64,000 nt of DNA from Peronospora farinosa (GCA_947646735.1 CANTFK010000054.1:1-64000), one strand, 5' to 3'. Counted from the first letter of the stretch, positions 22,408 to 34,419 are shown. Notes: a model not told the origin generated them from the letters alone. Program-made: numbers and translations.

Positions 22408-25400
22408 ATGGACATCGATAGAACACTGTGGGCTGAGCGCTATAGTGGGGTTATGGCTTGTCATTTACTCATGACTTTGTCGTCGTTTTGGTCTTCACAA
22501 AAAGACTGCGGATTTCCCCCTATTATGTGGGATAAAGTGCAACAAAACAATTGGTTCAAGAACGACTCAATCCTGTTTGTGGCATCTCATTCACTCTCTA
22601 TGGTACATGACGTCCTTATACGACTGCAGACATCGCAGCGAATATGAAATGAAATTTTGTACGACCTAGTGCAGCACTCAGCGTGGTGCTCTGATTTCTC
22701 ACTAAGCATACTATGGAAATTGCGACACTTTCAAGCACAAGCAATAACGCCAGCATGTCAGGTGGCTCCGTTTGTACGTTCATCGTAGGCAAGATTTCAA
22801 AGGGAGCTTACTCCGTAATATGCCGCTGAAAGCCTCGAGATGGTGGAGTTCCTTGTTGTTTACCATTGATAAGAATGCATTCAGGTTGTTGATATCTTCA
22901 CATACGGAAGAGGACACATATTAGCGAGCTCTTGTTGAATCTGCATCGGACTTAGACCCAACTCTATTGGCGCTACCTACTGAGAATGTCACATTCTTGA
23001 TGAGCAAATTGTCAGATTGTCAATCTACGTATAGCGATTTACAAGATTGGCACGAAGCAGTAAAGATGACGAACAAGTGTTGCTGGGTTTTCGAGTGATA
23101 TAGAGTTTGTCCATGAAAAGACTCGCTGTAGTGCTGATATCCGACGGAGTTACGAGGAAGTATAGCTGGAGCGGCAGCAACATTCTCTCGCTTGACCAAC
23201 GCGGTTGCCCCGATGATTTGTAATGTGGTGTGGTCCATATCCATTTTCATGCTGGACGATATATTAGATGTCTTGACGATATTTGCGATCATTTTCAATT
23301 ACAAAACCTTGCGTAGTGGCTTTCAGGAATTTGGCAAACGCTTGCTTAACTGATCGGAAGCATCATCACAACTAGTCGTACATGACGGAGTTTGTGGTGT
23401 CGCATGAACACAATCGGGGCCACGATATAGCTATCACTTTGTGTTAACACCACCGACACGCTATTGTACCAATACTTACAAGGTTTTTTTGCATTGCCGA
23501 CAAGAACTATCGCCGTCGTGGTTGGCCCAATCGGGTATGACAAGTCAAGTCTATTTGCGCTGTTTGGAAGAATGCAGCAACAATCCGTGGCAGGCGAGTC
23601 GATAGGCGTGAATTCAGAACCCGACTGTGCGCGATACATTTCGATATGGTTTACGATGTACAGCACTATCACGTGTAGTGAGAACACTTCCCAATTCGAG
23701 CCTTCGAGCAACAACGGCCAAGAGACGAAGACCTTCAAAGAGCCGGTCAACCGGCCCCCTCCGACCAGGGCGGGAAGTCCCTCCAACGGGAGGCCCAGGA
23801 TAAGAGGGGGGAGGTTTTCCCTCTGCTGCGTGCGCTATGGGGGGCAAGCGCAGCGTGCGAACCGTAAGGGGAGCACCAACCCTGTTACCCCCGGGGGGAG
23901 AGGATCGATGACCGCGGTTATCATTCCCTCTTTCCCCAATAGTTCCTGCTATTCTACGTCAGCCTTCAAGCCGCCGATTCGATCGCCGAGCGCGAATCTC
24001 GGTCCCACGAAGTGAACTTGCCAAGAACGTGAATTGATCGGCCCCGTCCAGGTGCATCAGCGGTCGATCGGGACTGATCGGTGTGGTGCCCGGCGCTTGT
24101 TGCGATCATTGAGCCACTGTTTACACCTCGGGCTGGATACCCGATTCCACGTGCCCTTTTCGGAGTGTCCCCCGTGACGCCCGACGTCTCGAGCCAGCAG
24201 ATTGAGCCAGCGAGGCGAAGAATGACGAAGTCCTGGTAGAAGCACTCCAGACATCTTACCAATCCTTAATGTTTGAAATAGACGGTCTGTTCTTCTCTCA
24301 CGTGTAGTGAGAACGTGTCACATGCTGTCAGACTTTTTATGGCTCAAACGAGGCAATCAGACAAAGATTGGCGAGCATGGGATAAGCCGACCAAGTGGCG
24401 GCCAAAGATCTCGGACAAGCGTGATATACATGGCGAGCCGCACATGTTGCGAACTTACATGAACTATTTGGCTGTGTCAAAGCGGTTACGTGCTGACAGC
24501 AACATATAGTTGATTTTTTTAGTGTCTAAGTTACTGGATTCTTCTGCTTGTGGTGGTCAAAAAGGAGCTGTGGACCTTAGTCGTAAGAATACAATGGCTG
24601 TGTACGTCATAACCTTATTTGACGTTCATATGGTGTGGAGATATGCATCAGATGCCCTGGCAAGCTCCATTGCATTACATTCGAGAATTGCTTATGCTCC
24701 AGTGACAACATCCTTTGATGTGACTCAGGCAAGCCGGATTCTCAATCTCTTTCTTGCGAGACTTAACTTAATATGACTTGTGAGTTATACTTCACATGTT
24801 TTAGGTGGGCTCGGTTATATGGCTGTATGTGCTGCTGCAGTTGCCTATCTTGTACCTTCCTGTGTGATTCGCTTTCATTTGTGGCTGGACAAGACCAGTG
24901 CTTTGTGAAGAACAAAAACACTTGGATGGAATCTACATCAGACATATCGAGACGATCCGGGCGAACAGATTGGTGGGCGATCCTCTTCTCGTTTTAAAGA
25001 GCTCCTGAACAACAGCATTAATTCTTTATTCTGTTCCAGCCGGCCACTCAGTGGTCTATCTCGCATACAGACTGGCTTAGCTCGGTACTTTATTGCTGCT
25101 ATTGTGATTCATACAATCGCTACAAAATACAGAATAGGAGCTGCCGCTGCAAGTACCCTGCAGCTCACCTCACGTTTATTTTTCAGTGATGAAAACTGAA
25201 GGGATACAAGTGGAGAGTATCATGACGCACTTTGAGCGCATTGTTTATTACAGCGTGTCCGAAGACACAACACGACCACGATAATTTTGGCGAGACATTG
25301 CATTACAGACTGTCCGCGTACACTATTATAACGTGCTCGCTGCTCATCGAGACCATCACCTTTTTACTGTCCATTGCGTGTCTCGCGGCGCACTCATTTT

Positions 25401-25571
25401 CATATTTCTGGGAACATTCTGTTGGCCGCCACCATTCAAGCTTTGCAACTAGCTGTTGCAGTCAAAATTATTAATGAATTGATCATAGTTGCTCCAGAAA
25501 CAGTTACACAGTGTTGGAAAGACGCCGTAACATATTTTCCCACCGAAAAAAGTCTTTCAAAAGAGCCTTGA
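22408..25571 (+). pseudogene. Decayed gene, probably membrane protein
   Basis: A run of plus-strand protein-like fragments with frame breaks: 22408-22647 (intact 79 residues, soluble-looking), 22925-23090, 23210-23340 (hydrophobic), 23464-23670, 24315-24509, 24590-24775 and 24790-24900 (hydrophobic), and 25230-25571 (hydrophobic). The order on one strand and alternation of soluble and hydrophobic parts suggest a single large dead membrane-protein gene. A GC-rich insertion at 23686-24297 interrupts it. I do not recognise the family. Separate small genes cannot be excluded. Confidence 0.4.
23669..24314. mobile_element. GC-rich insertion between 17-bp direct repeats
   Basis: The exact 17-mer TCACGTGTAGTGAGAAC occurs at 23669-23685 and 24298-24314. 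The 612 bp between are visibly richer in G and C than anything around (poly-G and poly-C patches near 23750-23900) and have no long frame. The simplest reading is a non-autonomous element with target-site duplication. An alternative is a solo LTR running TG at 23674 to CA at 24300, since the ends are imperfect inverted repeats (GAGAAC / GTTCTTC). Confidence 0.6.
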
Positions 25572-25850
25572 TCAAGAATGTATGGATTTAAGCGTTGCAC
25601 TCACTACAAGACCAATGGCTTGCACGTGAAACTTGGATTGTCGTGACACCTTTTTTTTGCCTCACTTTTTGGTTTGAAAGGCGTCAAACTGCTTTTCTAA
25701 ACGTTGAAATTGATCCTAGAAACAATCAACAGTGGGCCGCAAGCACACTAAGCTTGTCAGATGGACAAGAGGTTATCGTTTTTCTAATAATCGTGGTATG
25801 GCGACATTGGATTGATTGCAAAACGTTTATTATTTAGCTCTTATAGACGT

Positions 25851-27014
25851 CTAGCTCATAGACGTCATGCTTGCAGAGGACGAGTCAGTTCCTGTATACG
25901 ACACCCCGTATTTGCAAGAACCTGTGGCATCTTCTCTCGCCATTTCCACTGGACTCATGTTCCTAGCTTTTTGCAGACACAGTCCACAAAAATATACATT
26001 GCGCCGTTCTAGCTGTAGATCGGAGCCGATAAAAGTCAACTTGCACTGAAATCGGCACGACCGACACACGTACCCTGCACACAACTTGCACGTGCCGCTT
26101 CTGCTTTTGCTGTAATCGCCTAATCGCAATTTTGAAATCGGATTCGTGCAAGTGACACAAATATTTGGTCGGTTTGGGGTGCCCAACTCTTTCGCCAACT
26201 CGTATCGTTTTGCCAACATCCACGCCAGTTTCTTCATATTACTGCAATGTGCGTACCGGAGTGTTGTGAGGTATCCCGTTGCAATACTAGACATCACAAA
26301 TGCCTTGATCATGTCACCACCGGGATCTATATAGCCTGATCCGTACACCTCTACAGTGTCAGTACTTACTTGTCGAAAGATACAACAGACTGTTATGTTC
26401 GCTCGAATACGACTAGGCAGCTCTTTTGCCTGTGGAAAATTCACCGAGTGGAAGGTCATGATTCCTACACGTTCACCAGTTGACAAACGAACAATCTTTG
26501 TGCACTCGAGGTAAACGTAGTCACGATTCTTCACCAGTGATGTCGACGCAAAGGGAAGGTCGAGCTCCATCCACTTGACTGTCATGGACTTGAAGGGCTC
26601 TTCGATCGTAGGCACATCGATAGAAGCTAATACTGCCCCTCCACTCATGTCCTCGACATAAGAAGCCTTGATCCGCATTGTCTCGAGTGTCGGATTGACC
26701 GCCCCAAACATACAGTCATCGACTGTTCCCCAAGTAGTACCAGTCATCAAGAACTCTGGGTAGTCCATCTTGACGCCATTCTCGGATGTCTGATGAACCG
26801 ATTCGCGTTCGAGGTACACACGAGTATCACTTTTGTGTTTGATCAGCTTCCACTTCTTTTCATCAACTTTGTGGTCGACTCTCGCAATGAACGCTTCGTA
26901 CTTTTCAACATTCTGATCGACAAAATTGTAGCCGAATTCTTGGAGACTGTCCTTGTCAGCCTCGGAGATTGAAAGTTTCTCAAACGGGTTGTAGACAAAG
27001 CGGCCGTTGCACAT
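25851..27014 (-). CDS. START-domain protein with FYVE-like zinc finger
   Basis: An intact 387-residue single exon. Residues about 40-265 resemble the START/Bet-v1-like lipid-binding fold typical of the large oomycete START-FYVE family (patterns such as V-K-N-R-D-Y-V-Y-L-E and S-G-Y-I-D-P-G-G). Residues about 290-345 form a Cys-rich module with CVTC, CKLC, CRSC and CGLC pairs. This fits the eight-cysteine FYVE layout but lacks the R-R-H-H-C-R phosphoinositide motif, so PI3P binding is doubtful. A peripheral membrane lipid-transfer or sensing role is inferred. The C-terminus is Ser/Thr-rich. It is divergent from the TCP11 gene. Confidence 0.85.
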   Translation of the reverse strand: MCNGRFVYNPFEKLSISEADKDSLQEFGYNFVDQNVEKYEAFIARVDHKVDEKKWKLIKHKSDTRVYLERESVHQTSENGVKMDYPEFLMTGTTWGTVDDCMFGAVNPTLETMRIKASYVEDMSGGAVLASIDVPTIEEPFKSMTVKWMELDLPFASTSLVKNRDYVYLECTKIVRLSTGERVGIMTFHSVNFPQAKELPSRIRANITVCCIFRQVSTDTVEVYGSGYIDPGGDMIKAFVMSSIATGYLTTLRYAHCSNMKKLAWMLAKRYELAKELGTPNRPNICVTCTNPISKLRLGDYSKSRSGTCKLCAGYVCRSCRFQCKLTFIGSDLQLERRNVYFCGLCLQKARNMSPVEMAREDATGSCKYGVSYTGTDSSSASMTSMS

Positions 27015-28289
27015 GGTTTCGCAATTTAATTACTGAAAGTGATTGCAACGACCCAACAAGTTAGAAAAAGGGATGATACTCCGTAACGGCTAAGATGTCG
27101 GTGGCAGGGAGCTATTTGTAGAAAGGTTAACGGATAAGGCCCTACCGCATGTGCTAAAAAAACAGAGGACGAGCAAAGTTTTGTGTCTGAGGACGTTTGT
27201 TTGTCTGTCTTCTACGTAATAAGTTACTAGTAAGTATGGAAAATCTCTCTTAGTAATGAGACGACCTTGTTTTCGAACAAATGTTGCGAAGGCTTAGCAA
27301 ATGAACGTCAACATGTACATGCCTAATACAAAATCTTCAACTATGTAGCTCCTTTTTAAGATTGTTTTTTCGTGATAGCCACCGTAAGACAATGAGCGAC
27401 GGTTCGAGCAGCTACAATAGACACCTACAAAGGAACAGCACTATCGTCGGGCAGTCGATCATTGAAAGAATGACGATCTGCTCTTGTTAGTAAACATTTG
27501 GTAAGCAAACAGATGATTCCATTCTTGTCCGTGTGATACCTAGCTTTTTTCTATTTAAAACTACCAGGTGGTCCTCAAGACGAAACCTCTACAGGTGTAT
27601 GTCTCTTAACATCACGTTTACCTCGGATCTAATAACCCTATCGTATGAGTTTGTCACAACGTCTCTGATCAAAATCCATTCGTCTTTCATTTATTTGTTT
27701 TTTTCCTCGACTTCCTGTCCAACTACAAACCATATGGGGCCTGAGAAAAGTAAAGTGTGGACGTATCAAGTTGGACAAGAATTATATCGTTGTGATGTCG
27801 TCCGGTCAGACGATCTTTGTTGAGAGTAAACATATTTGATCTTTGGAGCGCGAATAGCCCATGCAGGTTTCGATATATGGTATCATCCCATGTGTGGGCA
27901 GATTCGTGCATAAAAAACTTAAAACAACACCCTTTTTGCGGCAGCTAACGATCCATCATTCACTTTATATGCTCTTTCAATCAGAGGCAACACAACGTTT
28001 AGACATTTTTGCATTGTCGGGTCAAAAACTCTTGTTGTTTGTATACATTGCAACAGTGTTGAGCGATGCCCCAAAAAATTCACAATCTAACGGTTAAGAG
28101 ACTGCGAGTTAACTGAATGAGGGCTATCGCCTACCCCTCAGCTAATTCCTTTATATCATAACCACCCCTTCCATTTACATACATTGTTCCATACATTATC
28201 ATTTCTATTCAGTATACAAAAAATATGTCTTTTCTTTCCATTTCTTTGTTCTCTATCTTTCATTTTATCAAAACTTAAAAAGTAAAAAA
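27015..28289. other. 1.3-kb spacer between divergent genes
   Basis: Contains the promoters of the START protein (left) and TCP11 (right). Short frames at 27533-27823 are not convincing. A T-rich tract directly precedes the TCP11 start. Confidence 0.5.
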
Positions 28290-31205
28290 ATGGTGAATAA
28301 ACAAAAAAGTAAATGTCAATTGCGTCTGGAGGCCCGTTCCCGAGCCTGCTGCGCTCCCACCAGCGCCTCCTCGGATCCGCAGCTTCTAGCCGCCGAATTG
28401 CAGTCGCGTATTGCACGTGCTAATGATATTCGTGCCATGCACACTCGACAACTAGCAGCTCGAGCTCGTGCGCGAGTCCAACATGCCCAAGAGGTGGCAA
28501 GGGGGATGCGCATGAAGCGACATGAAGAGATTAGGGTTTCTCGTCAGTCATCCATTTCGAAAGTGGAAGAGGCGGCACGACGACGCCATCAACAGCTGGT
28601 GCAACTGCAACTTCAATGTAAAAAGCGAACCGAGTTGATTACGGAAAAAGTCGAATTGGTGCGCGCGAATCAAAGCGACAGGGCGGACAGAGCACGACGT
28701 ACACTCGCAGATCAACTAGACGAGGCAACTCGTCGTCGTCACGAACAAACGCAACAACGTGTTCGCCGTCTGATACAACGTTGGCAAAGCGTGGAAAGTG
28801 TGAAAGAACGGGCAACAAGGGTGAAATATATCCAGCGGTGGTTCCGTCGCCACGTGGCAAACCGTAAAACGGCAACCGCGCTGCGAAAAGTGCAACAAGA
28901 TGTGAAAAAAGTGCTTTCTTGCTGGAATCAGATGAAAACGGCAAGTTTTGAAAATTGTATGATTTTGTTGCAACAACGTACAGTGGTACAAGCTGCACAA
29001 CAGCTGTTAAAGGTCTTGATGGCTGAAGGTTTCGATCACAGAAAAGTAAACATTTTGGGGAAGAAACCTGTAGAAACGGATACCAAAAGGATGCGGCTGG
29101 TATCGTCTCAAGGAGGTATGAGTTTTCGGGTTTTGATGATGGCAGGAATGATTACGTGCCATCCTATGGACATTATGGGCCGTAATCCATCCAAGAGACT
29201 GCACTATGCTGCTAGTGGGATTCTATCGAGTATGGAGAATTTGATGCGCTGTTTGGAAGCATCAGATGGGTTTGAAAGATCACAGGAACTGACACAAACG
29301 GTGGCAGGATTGTCGGCGAGATTCGCTTTTTATACGGAGGCATTTGCCCGTTGGAAGAAACGGGATGCAGAGTGTTTGGCAGCGGAATTATTGACGACAT
29401 ATCGGGAGTTGAGTTTGGTGTACAGGAAGTATGAGATGCAAGCACAGGAAGCGCAAAATGGAGTGGATGGAGTCTATGAACTTTTACGACAGACGCAGGG
29501 ACAATTGGTGCAAATGCAGATGGCGTTGGAAAAGTTGGTAGGCAGAGATGATGCTAAGCGGAAGGTTGTGGAGCTAGAGCAGAGTTTACGACAGGAAGAC
29601 GGGGCAGGCAATGCACCAGTGGATGCTGATGATATGTCAGTGAATGTTGAGGGAGATAACAATCCATTGTCGTCTGAGACCACCGCGGTATCGGCGTCGA
29701 GACCGGTAAATGTAGGTAAGAGAGGTGATCAGGACAAAAAGGATGACGATATGCGGGGACATGATGTGGCGGATGATAAAGTTTCTGGCGGAGATCCACC
29801 GAGTGTCAACCAGGCTCTTCTTGCCGATCCAAAACTTGTACACGAGTTGATTATGAACCCGCATTTCCAGGTCCAAAGAGACAAGGATGCGGAAGTATCG
29901 GCTGCAGCTTTAGCGTCAAAGCACTCAGTAGCGGCGATGGCTGTTCGTGTACGTAAAGCCATGACGAAGGCCTTTTGGGACCGCGTGATTGCGGCGAACG
30001 ATGTCGAGACGCTGCTTGCTCGTACGGAAGAGCTGCGCACGATCTTTAGAGATGCTCTGGCTGGTGGCAGCGGGACTAATTCAGGGATCGCAGTGTCAGC
30101 GTTGATAGATCAGGTGGACAGTGCACTTCACTCAGACCAACTTCGGATGCTGATGCAAGATCCCATGAGGAATGTCCGCGCCATTCACGCGCGGTGCAAT
30201 GGTGTTCTGGACGCCATTGAGAAAGCGGAAGCACCAGCACGAGCTGCCAGCACGCGGGAATTTCGATCCGACTGGGCCAACCGTGTTGCGGCTGGTGTAA
30301 TGACCCCAGTCCAGTTGCTCGTAGCATTCCTTGCTTTTGCTCTGGATAAGGTTGACGAACTGCGCATTGATGTGCTGAACTCTCATCTCGGTCTCCTGGG
30401 CGCATTTCTACAGCAACATGGCGTAGAGTACGAGCAGAAGCAGCTTTACAAACGGATGTCGGAATCTAAAAGTTTGGATGTGACTTTTGCAATGACGCAA
30501 AAATGGTTGGGTTTGGAGATGGAAGTCTATCTAGCACGATCAGATGTTGATGAATCAGAGCATGCTTGCCTTTTGCGTCACGAGGGTGGAGCATTTAAGC
30601 GTTTTCTGCGCGCAAGTATCTGGGCGCTGGTGGTGAAACATATCGATGGAACTCCCACTCGTGTTTGGCCGGAAACTTTTAAACTGGATGTGGAGCGCAT
30701 TCGTGCTTGTCGTGATACACTTGATCGCATTGCAGTTGTTTCAAGTCTTCTTGCATTGGTTCAAGACTACGTTGCTCGTCGCAGCCTAGCCACTCCTGCA
30801 GGATTCATTCACACTGTTGGCCATCGGCTGAGCGCGCTGTTGCTCTCACCTGGAGTTTCGGGCGCACAGCTTGCTGCCCAAGCTTCCCAGGATGTTCGTC
30901 AGTTGGAGAGTTCGGGTGACGAAGATGTCCAACAAGAATTGCAAGCATTGGAGAAGCGTCTGCTCGGATCTTTTGCTGCTGACAATCCCGTATTCAAGCT
31001 CTTCTTCTCACGAGCATCTCGCGCTTTCGAAGCTTCATTGCAGCAAGGCAATGCAATGGATGATCTGCATCCATCACTGGCGCCTTTTGCCACGGAGATC
31101 AGTGAGACCTCGTCAGTGCTACGACGTCTTGCTCAGCACAATGAAAACGTCTATGCGTCACTGTACAACAAAATTATCAAGCGTCTGGTGCCCTCTCGTA
31201 TGTAG
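28290..31205 (+). CDS. T-complex protein 11 (TCP11) family protein
   Basis: An intact 971-residue single exon. The N-terminal third is Arg/Gln-rich coiled coil with an IQ-like segment (I-Q-R-W-F-R-R). A Gly/Asp-rich linker follows around 440-500. The rest matches the TCP11 domain, including an L-H-Y-A-A-S-G-I-L-S-S-M-E segment, a long A-R-T-E-E-L-R-like helix, and the conserved S-H-L-G-L-L-G-A-F stretch with many helices. TCP11 proteins are broadly eukaryotic. In animals they affect cAMP/PKA signalling, and in plants and protists the role is little known. It converges with CNOT9. Confidence 0.88.
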   Translation: MVNKQKSKCQLRLEARSRACCAPTSASSDPQLLAAELQSRIARANDIRAMHTRQLAARARARVQHAQEVARGMRMKRHEEIRVSRQSSISKVEEAARRRHQQLVQLQLQCKKRTELITEKVELVRANQSDRADRARRTLADQLDEATRRRHEQTQQRVRRLIQRWQSVESVKERATRVKYIQRWFRRHVANRKTATALRKVQQDVKKVLSCWNQMKTASFENCMILLQQRTVVQAAQQLLKVLMAEGFDHRKVNILGKKPVETDTKRMRLVSSQGGMSFRVLMMAGMITCHPMDIMGRNPSKRLHYAASGILSSMENLMRCLEASDGFERSQELTQTVAGLSARFAFYTEAFARWKKRDAECLAAELLTTYRELSLVYRKYEMQAQEAQNGVDGVYELLRQTQGQLVQMQMALEKLVGRDDAKRKVVELEQSLRQEDGAGNAPVDADDMSVNVEGDNNPLSSETTAVSASRPVNVGKRGDQDKKDDDMRGHDVADDKVSGGDPPSVNQALLADPKLVHELIMNPHFQVQRDKDAEVSAAALASKHSVAAMAVRVRKAMTKAFWDRVIAANDVETLLARTEELRTIFRDALAGGSGTNSGIAVSALIDQVDSALHSDQLRMLMQDPMRNVRAIHARCNGVLDAIEKAEAPARAASTREFRSDWANRVAAGVMTPVQLLVAFLAFALDKVDELRIDVLNSHLGLLGAFLQQHGVEYEQKQLYKRMSESKSLDVTFAMTQKWLGLEMEVYLARSDVDESEHACLLRHEGGAFKRFLRASIWALVVKHIDGTPTRVWPETFKLDVERIRACRDTLDRIAVVSSLLALVQDYVARRSLATPAGFIHTVGHRLSALLLSPGVSGAQLAAQASQDVRQLESSGDEDVQQELQALEKRLLGSFAADNPVFKLFFSRASRAFEASLQQGNAMDDLHPSLAPFATEISETSSVLRRLAQHNENVYASLYNKIIKRLVPSRM

Positions 31206-31340
31206 GAAAGTTTTGAGAGGATTCAGGTTGCTTTGCTGTTAAGTTTTAATGACGTCTTGCCAACCCCATTTGCTGTCGAGTAATTTTTTGTACCCTGTCT
31301 TGGCTGTTCTTCTCTCTTACCTTTGCTCTAGGCCGTCCAT

Positions 31341-32609
31341 CTAACTAGAGAGACGTGCACCCTGGACAGCCCCAGCACCCACGCTTGTATCCGTGCTAAT
31401 GTTGTACAAAAGTTGTGCGAGCCAGCGACTTGTAGTAGCATCTTCCTTCAGAGCCTCATCGAACGTGTGGTTACGTAGAGCTTCTGGCAGACACTGACGA
31501 AGAGCTTCTTTAGCACTGTAAACACAACACAAAGAGCATCAAATGAGTGACTACATTCATCTACTAACCCCATATGCAGCTAAAATATCCTACCGTGGAT
31601 TATCCGATAAACGAAGATAGCAACGAATAATGTGCTTCAGAAGTCGTGGAGCGGGCGTATCCACTAAAATTGCCACCATTTTACTCAATACCGTTCCTAC
31701 GGCATAGAACCGCTCGGGAGTGTGACAGATATAAGTGAGTCCCATGTCGTCGAGCAGAATTTTCTGCACGATAAATGTAGCCACTGTCTTGGATAATTCA
31801 CTCCCTGCTTCCATAATCCGGAGACAAAGTGGGATAATTTCCGTCTGTAACAAAAAATTGATGACGTCTGAGTCATCAACCTGATATAACGAAAAGATAA
31901 AAAAAGAGTCAGTATCCAAAAAATGGAACCATCACGCTTGTTTTTCTTTTTTTACCTTAACCAGTGCACCAATGACTCCAAGACTTGTCAGACGTAAATA
32001 CTCAAATGGCCGGTTTTTGCTCACCGTGTTCAAAAACGGATACAAATACAAGGGAATGTGTGCTGGAACACAAAAAGGTTAGATATGGCAAAAAAGTGTG
32101 GCTAAAAAATCGTTCCACATTCTGTGTTTTTTTTCACTTAAGACCATCACTCTTCTTTTTTTTAGTTACGCACCATTGAGAAAATGAGTACGAGTTTCCG
32201 AATGGGATGCGACACACTGCAAAAGAGCCAGTGCGTTGCAAACTCGGTTAGAGGCATGAGCCGTGAGTTGGGGAGGTGACAAAAGTGGATAAATGGCTAC
32301 AATTTCCTGTAGTAGCGCAGCCACAGTCCCGAACGAATGCCAGAGAATAGGCGCTAGTTCTGGAAACTCCTCGCGCTTTTTGCTAAGCTCCAACAAGGCG
32401 CTTTCACGCTGTTCAGGCGACGACAGTTCAAGCACGAGTGCGTACAATTGCTCCGGGGGATCCATGAACGTTAAATTCGCTTTAGACTCTGAAAAATAAT
32501 ATGCCAACGATTTGTAAAGTAGCAGTAACTCGTGCAACTTCAGCTGATAAGTTATGTACTGAGATGAGTTAACTACCAGCTTCATAATGGGTACATTTTC
32601 ATCCGTCAT
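31341..32609 (-). CDS. CNOT9: CNOT9/RCD1/CAF40, CCR4-NOT subunit
   Basis: A 334-residue armadillo-fold protein in four exons: 32609-32174, 32062-31956, 31880-31594 and 31515-31341. Introns of 111, 75 and 78 nt each keep the frame. Signatures include [84 protein letters not shown] and [18 protein letters not shown], nearly as in animals and fungi. CNOT9 is the CCR4-NOT subunit that recruits GW182-like and NOT1 partners for mRNA decay. The extra 60 residues before the conserved core are not in animal CNOT9. I chose the ATG at 32609 because it opens the exon cleanly. Confidence 0.95.
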
Positions 32610-32741
32610 GAGGGTACAAGCTGAAAAGGCAAACCCATGTATACATGGATGTATACCGTTCCTCTGCAGGCATCATGCGAATCAAACAACCTCAAAGTGC
32701 TCGCATTCTTAGCTTTAATGCAATCGAGTTTGCATACTTCA

Positions 32742-33599
32742 TCATGCCTTTGCTTTCCGGTTGAAAGCGTCGTGACTCAGCACCTGCTCGACAGTCATTC
32801 GCTTCTTCGGGTCGCACTGTAGTAGACCATCTAGTAGCTTCAGGGCTCTCTCATCAAGCACGTCTACCATCCTCCACGCTACTAGCACCTCTCGCACGCC
32901 GACCTTTTTAAACACTCGGAATGCAGAATCCTCTTCCGTCGCCAGTGGCACCAACGGTGACCCCGTGACGAGGATGAAGAGGATAATGCCCAACGACCAC
33001 ATATCGGCCGCCTTGGGGTCGTACATGACTTTCGGGGCTACTACCTCGGGCGCCATATAATAAGCTTTGCCCACGCTCTCAAAGCACAGCTGATCGGTCC
33101 GTGTCGAAAGCCCAAAGTCTCCAATCTTGAACACACCTTGGTTGAGCATGATGTTCTCGAGACTCAAATCTCGATGGGCAAAATTGTGGCTATGCAAGTA
33201 AGCAACGCCCTCCGCCACTTGTTTGATGACAGCAAGTGCGTCAACACCGTTGAGTCGTCGGTTTTGGCCTCGGTTCACACTGGCGTACAGGTCCCCACCA
33301 GCGCAATATTCCAGCACAAAATACAGCGTGTGACCTTCGACAAAGTCATCCAGGTACTTGACAAGGTGTGGATGCGAAACACGTTGGAAATTGGCAAAAG
33401 CCTTTTCTTGTCGGGGGTCGTCGGGCAATTGAAGGTTCGGTTTGTACTGGTCCAGCATGTGAATGGCACGCAATAGCGACACGCATTTAAGCACCACAGG
33501 ATGCGATTGTATCATTTCGTCATTGCAGAGATAGATACCACCATACGTCGTGTGAGCGAGCTTTCGTACGGGGCGATAGCGGTTGTGAATGAGAGCCAT
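32742..33599 (-). CDS. Small Ser/Thr protein kinase
   Basis: A compact 285-residue protein that is nearly all kinase domain. Lys38 sits in V-V-L-K. HRDLSLEN starts at 142, with the catalytic Asp at 144 and Asn at 149. DFG is at 161-163 and A-P-E follows in the activation segment. All key residues are present, so it should be active. The glycine loop is unusual (A-H-T-T-Y-G-G), and the Y-Y-M-A-P-E-V-V context and overall length resemble CAMK/ULK-like kinases. The substrate is unknown. There is no N- or C-terminal regulatory domain. Confidence 0.92.
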   Translation of the reverse strand: MALIHNRYRPVRKLAHTTYGGIYLCNDEMIQSHPVVLKCVSLLRAIHMLDQYKPNLQLPDDPRQEKAFANFQRVSHPHLVKYLDDFVEGHTLYFVLEYCAGGDLYASVNRGQNRRLNGVDALAVIKQVAEGVAYLHSHNFAHRDLSLENIMLNQGVFKIGDFGLSTRTDQLCFESVGKAYYMAPEVVAPKVMYDPKAADMWSLGIILFILVTGSPLVPLATEEDSAFRVFKKVGVREVLVAWRMVDVLDERALKLLDGLLQCDPKKRMTVEQVLSHDAFNRKAKA

Positions 33600-34419
33600 G
33601 AGACTGAATGTACCAGGCTTTGGAGTTGATTTTCAACTGCGAGAGATCGAGTCAGATTGAATCTGTTCGTGATGGTGCTGTCTGAAAGTCTTTTGAGGAA
33701 CGAATGATGGGTTGTCTGTCATACGTTTGAAAAGGTGATCGTAGGAATCGCGTGTAAACATTGATCCATTTCGTTTCATTGTAGAGCTGCACGCTGGTAG
33801 TATGGGATAGCGATACTGTTCCGGATTGCAGTGAAAGAATGTTATCGTGAGTTTGCTTTCATTCGACTCGATACACGATCCGACACAGCCACAGCATTGC
33901 TAACGGCAAAAGTTGGCATGCCTATATGGTATGCGTTTTGAGCTCGCACTATCATCCTGATGGCCATAACCATAACTGATCCATGACCTCTATGAGGCAG
34001 CTAGCGTCAGTCTGAAGGCATTCCTTGTGAGACAAGGACATTACTACATTTTCCCAGAAAAATAGTAACGGTCAACGCTTGAAGGCATGGGGGCGCGTGG
34101 AAGAAATAACGCATGTATTGTGGATTTCGACGGCCAACGAGATAGCTTATGTGTTAGCCTTGCACTCAAGTGCTGTATGATTGAAAGGGGCTATAGGTGT
34201 ACCGACAGCTAAACAAGGCGCTGTCGTACCCATGAATGACGTCTCGCGTCATAACAAATTTTTTAGTACGGCCTTGCAGCATTGTCAGTATAGCTGCTGA
34301 CGATGTATTAGCCAAAGTTTAACGCTTCCCGACGGAGAAAACTGTAGTTTAACCGTGTGGTCTGCGAAGGAAACGCCTTGAACATGGCTCCAGCTCATGA
34401 CAAGATGTCAGCTACTTCT
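33600..34419. other. 0.8-kb spacer
   Basis: Lies between the start of the kinase gene and the stop of the actin-related gene. I see nothing convincing beyond ordinary promoter and 3' flank. Confidence 0.55.

Noticed and set aside
23464..23670. P-loop-like G-P-I-G-Y-D-K-S-S string
   Set aside because: A single short match in a broken region; surrounding sequence shows no ABC or GTPase motifs.
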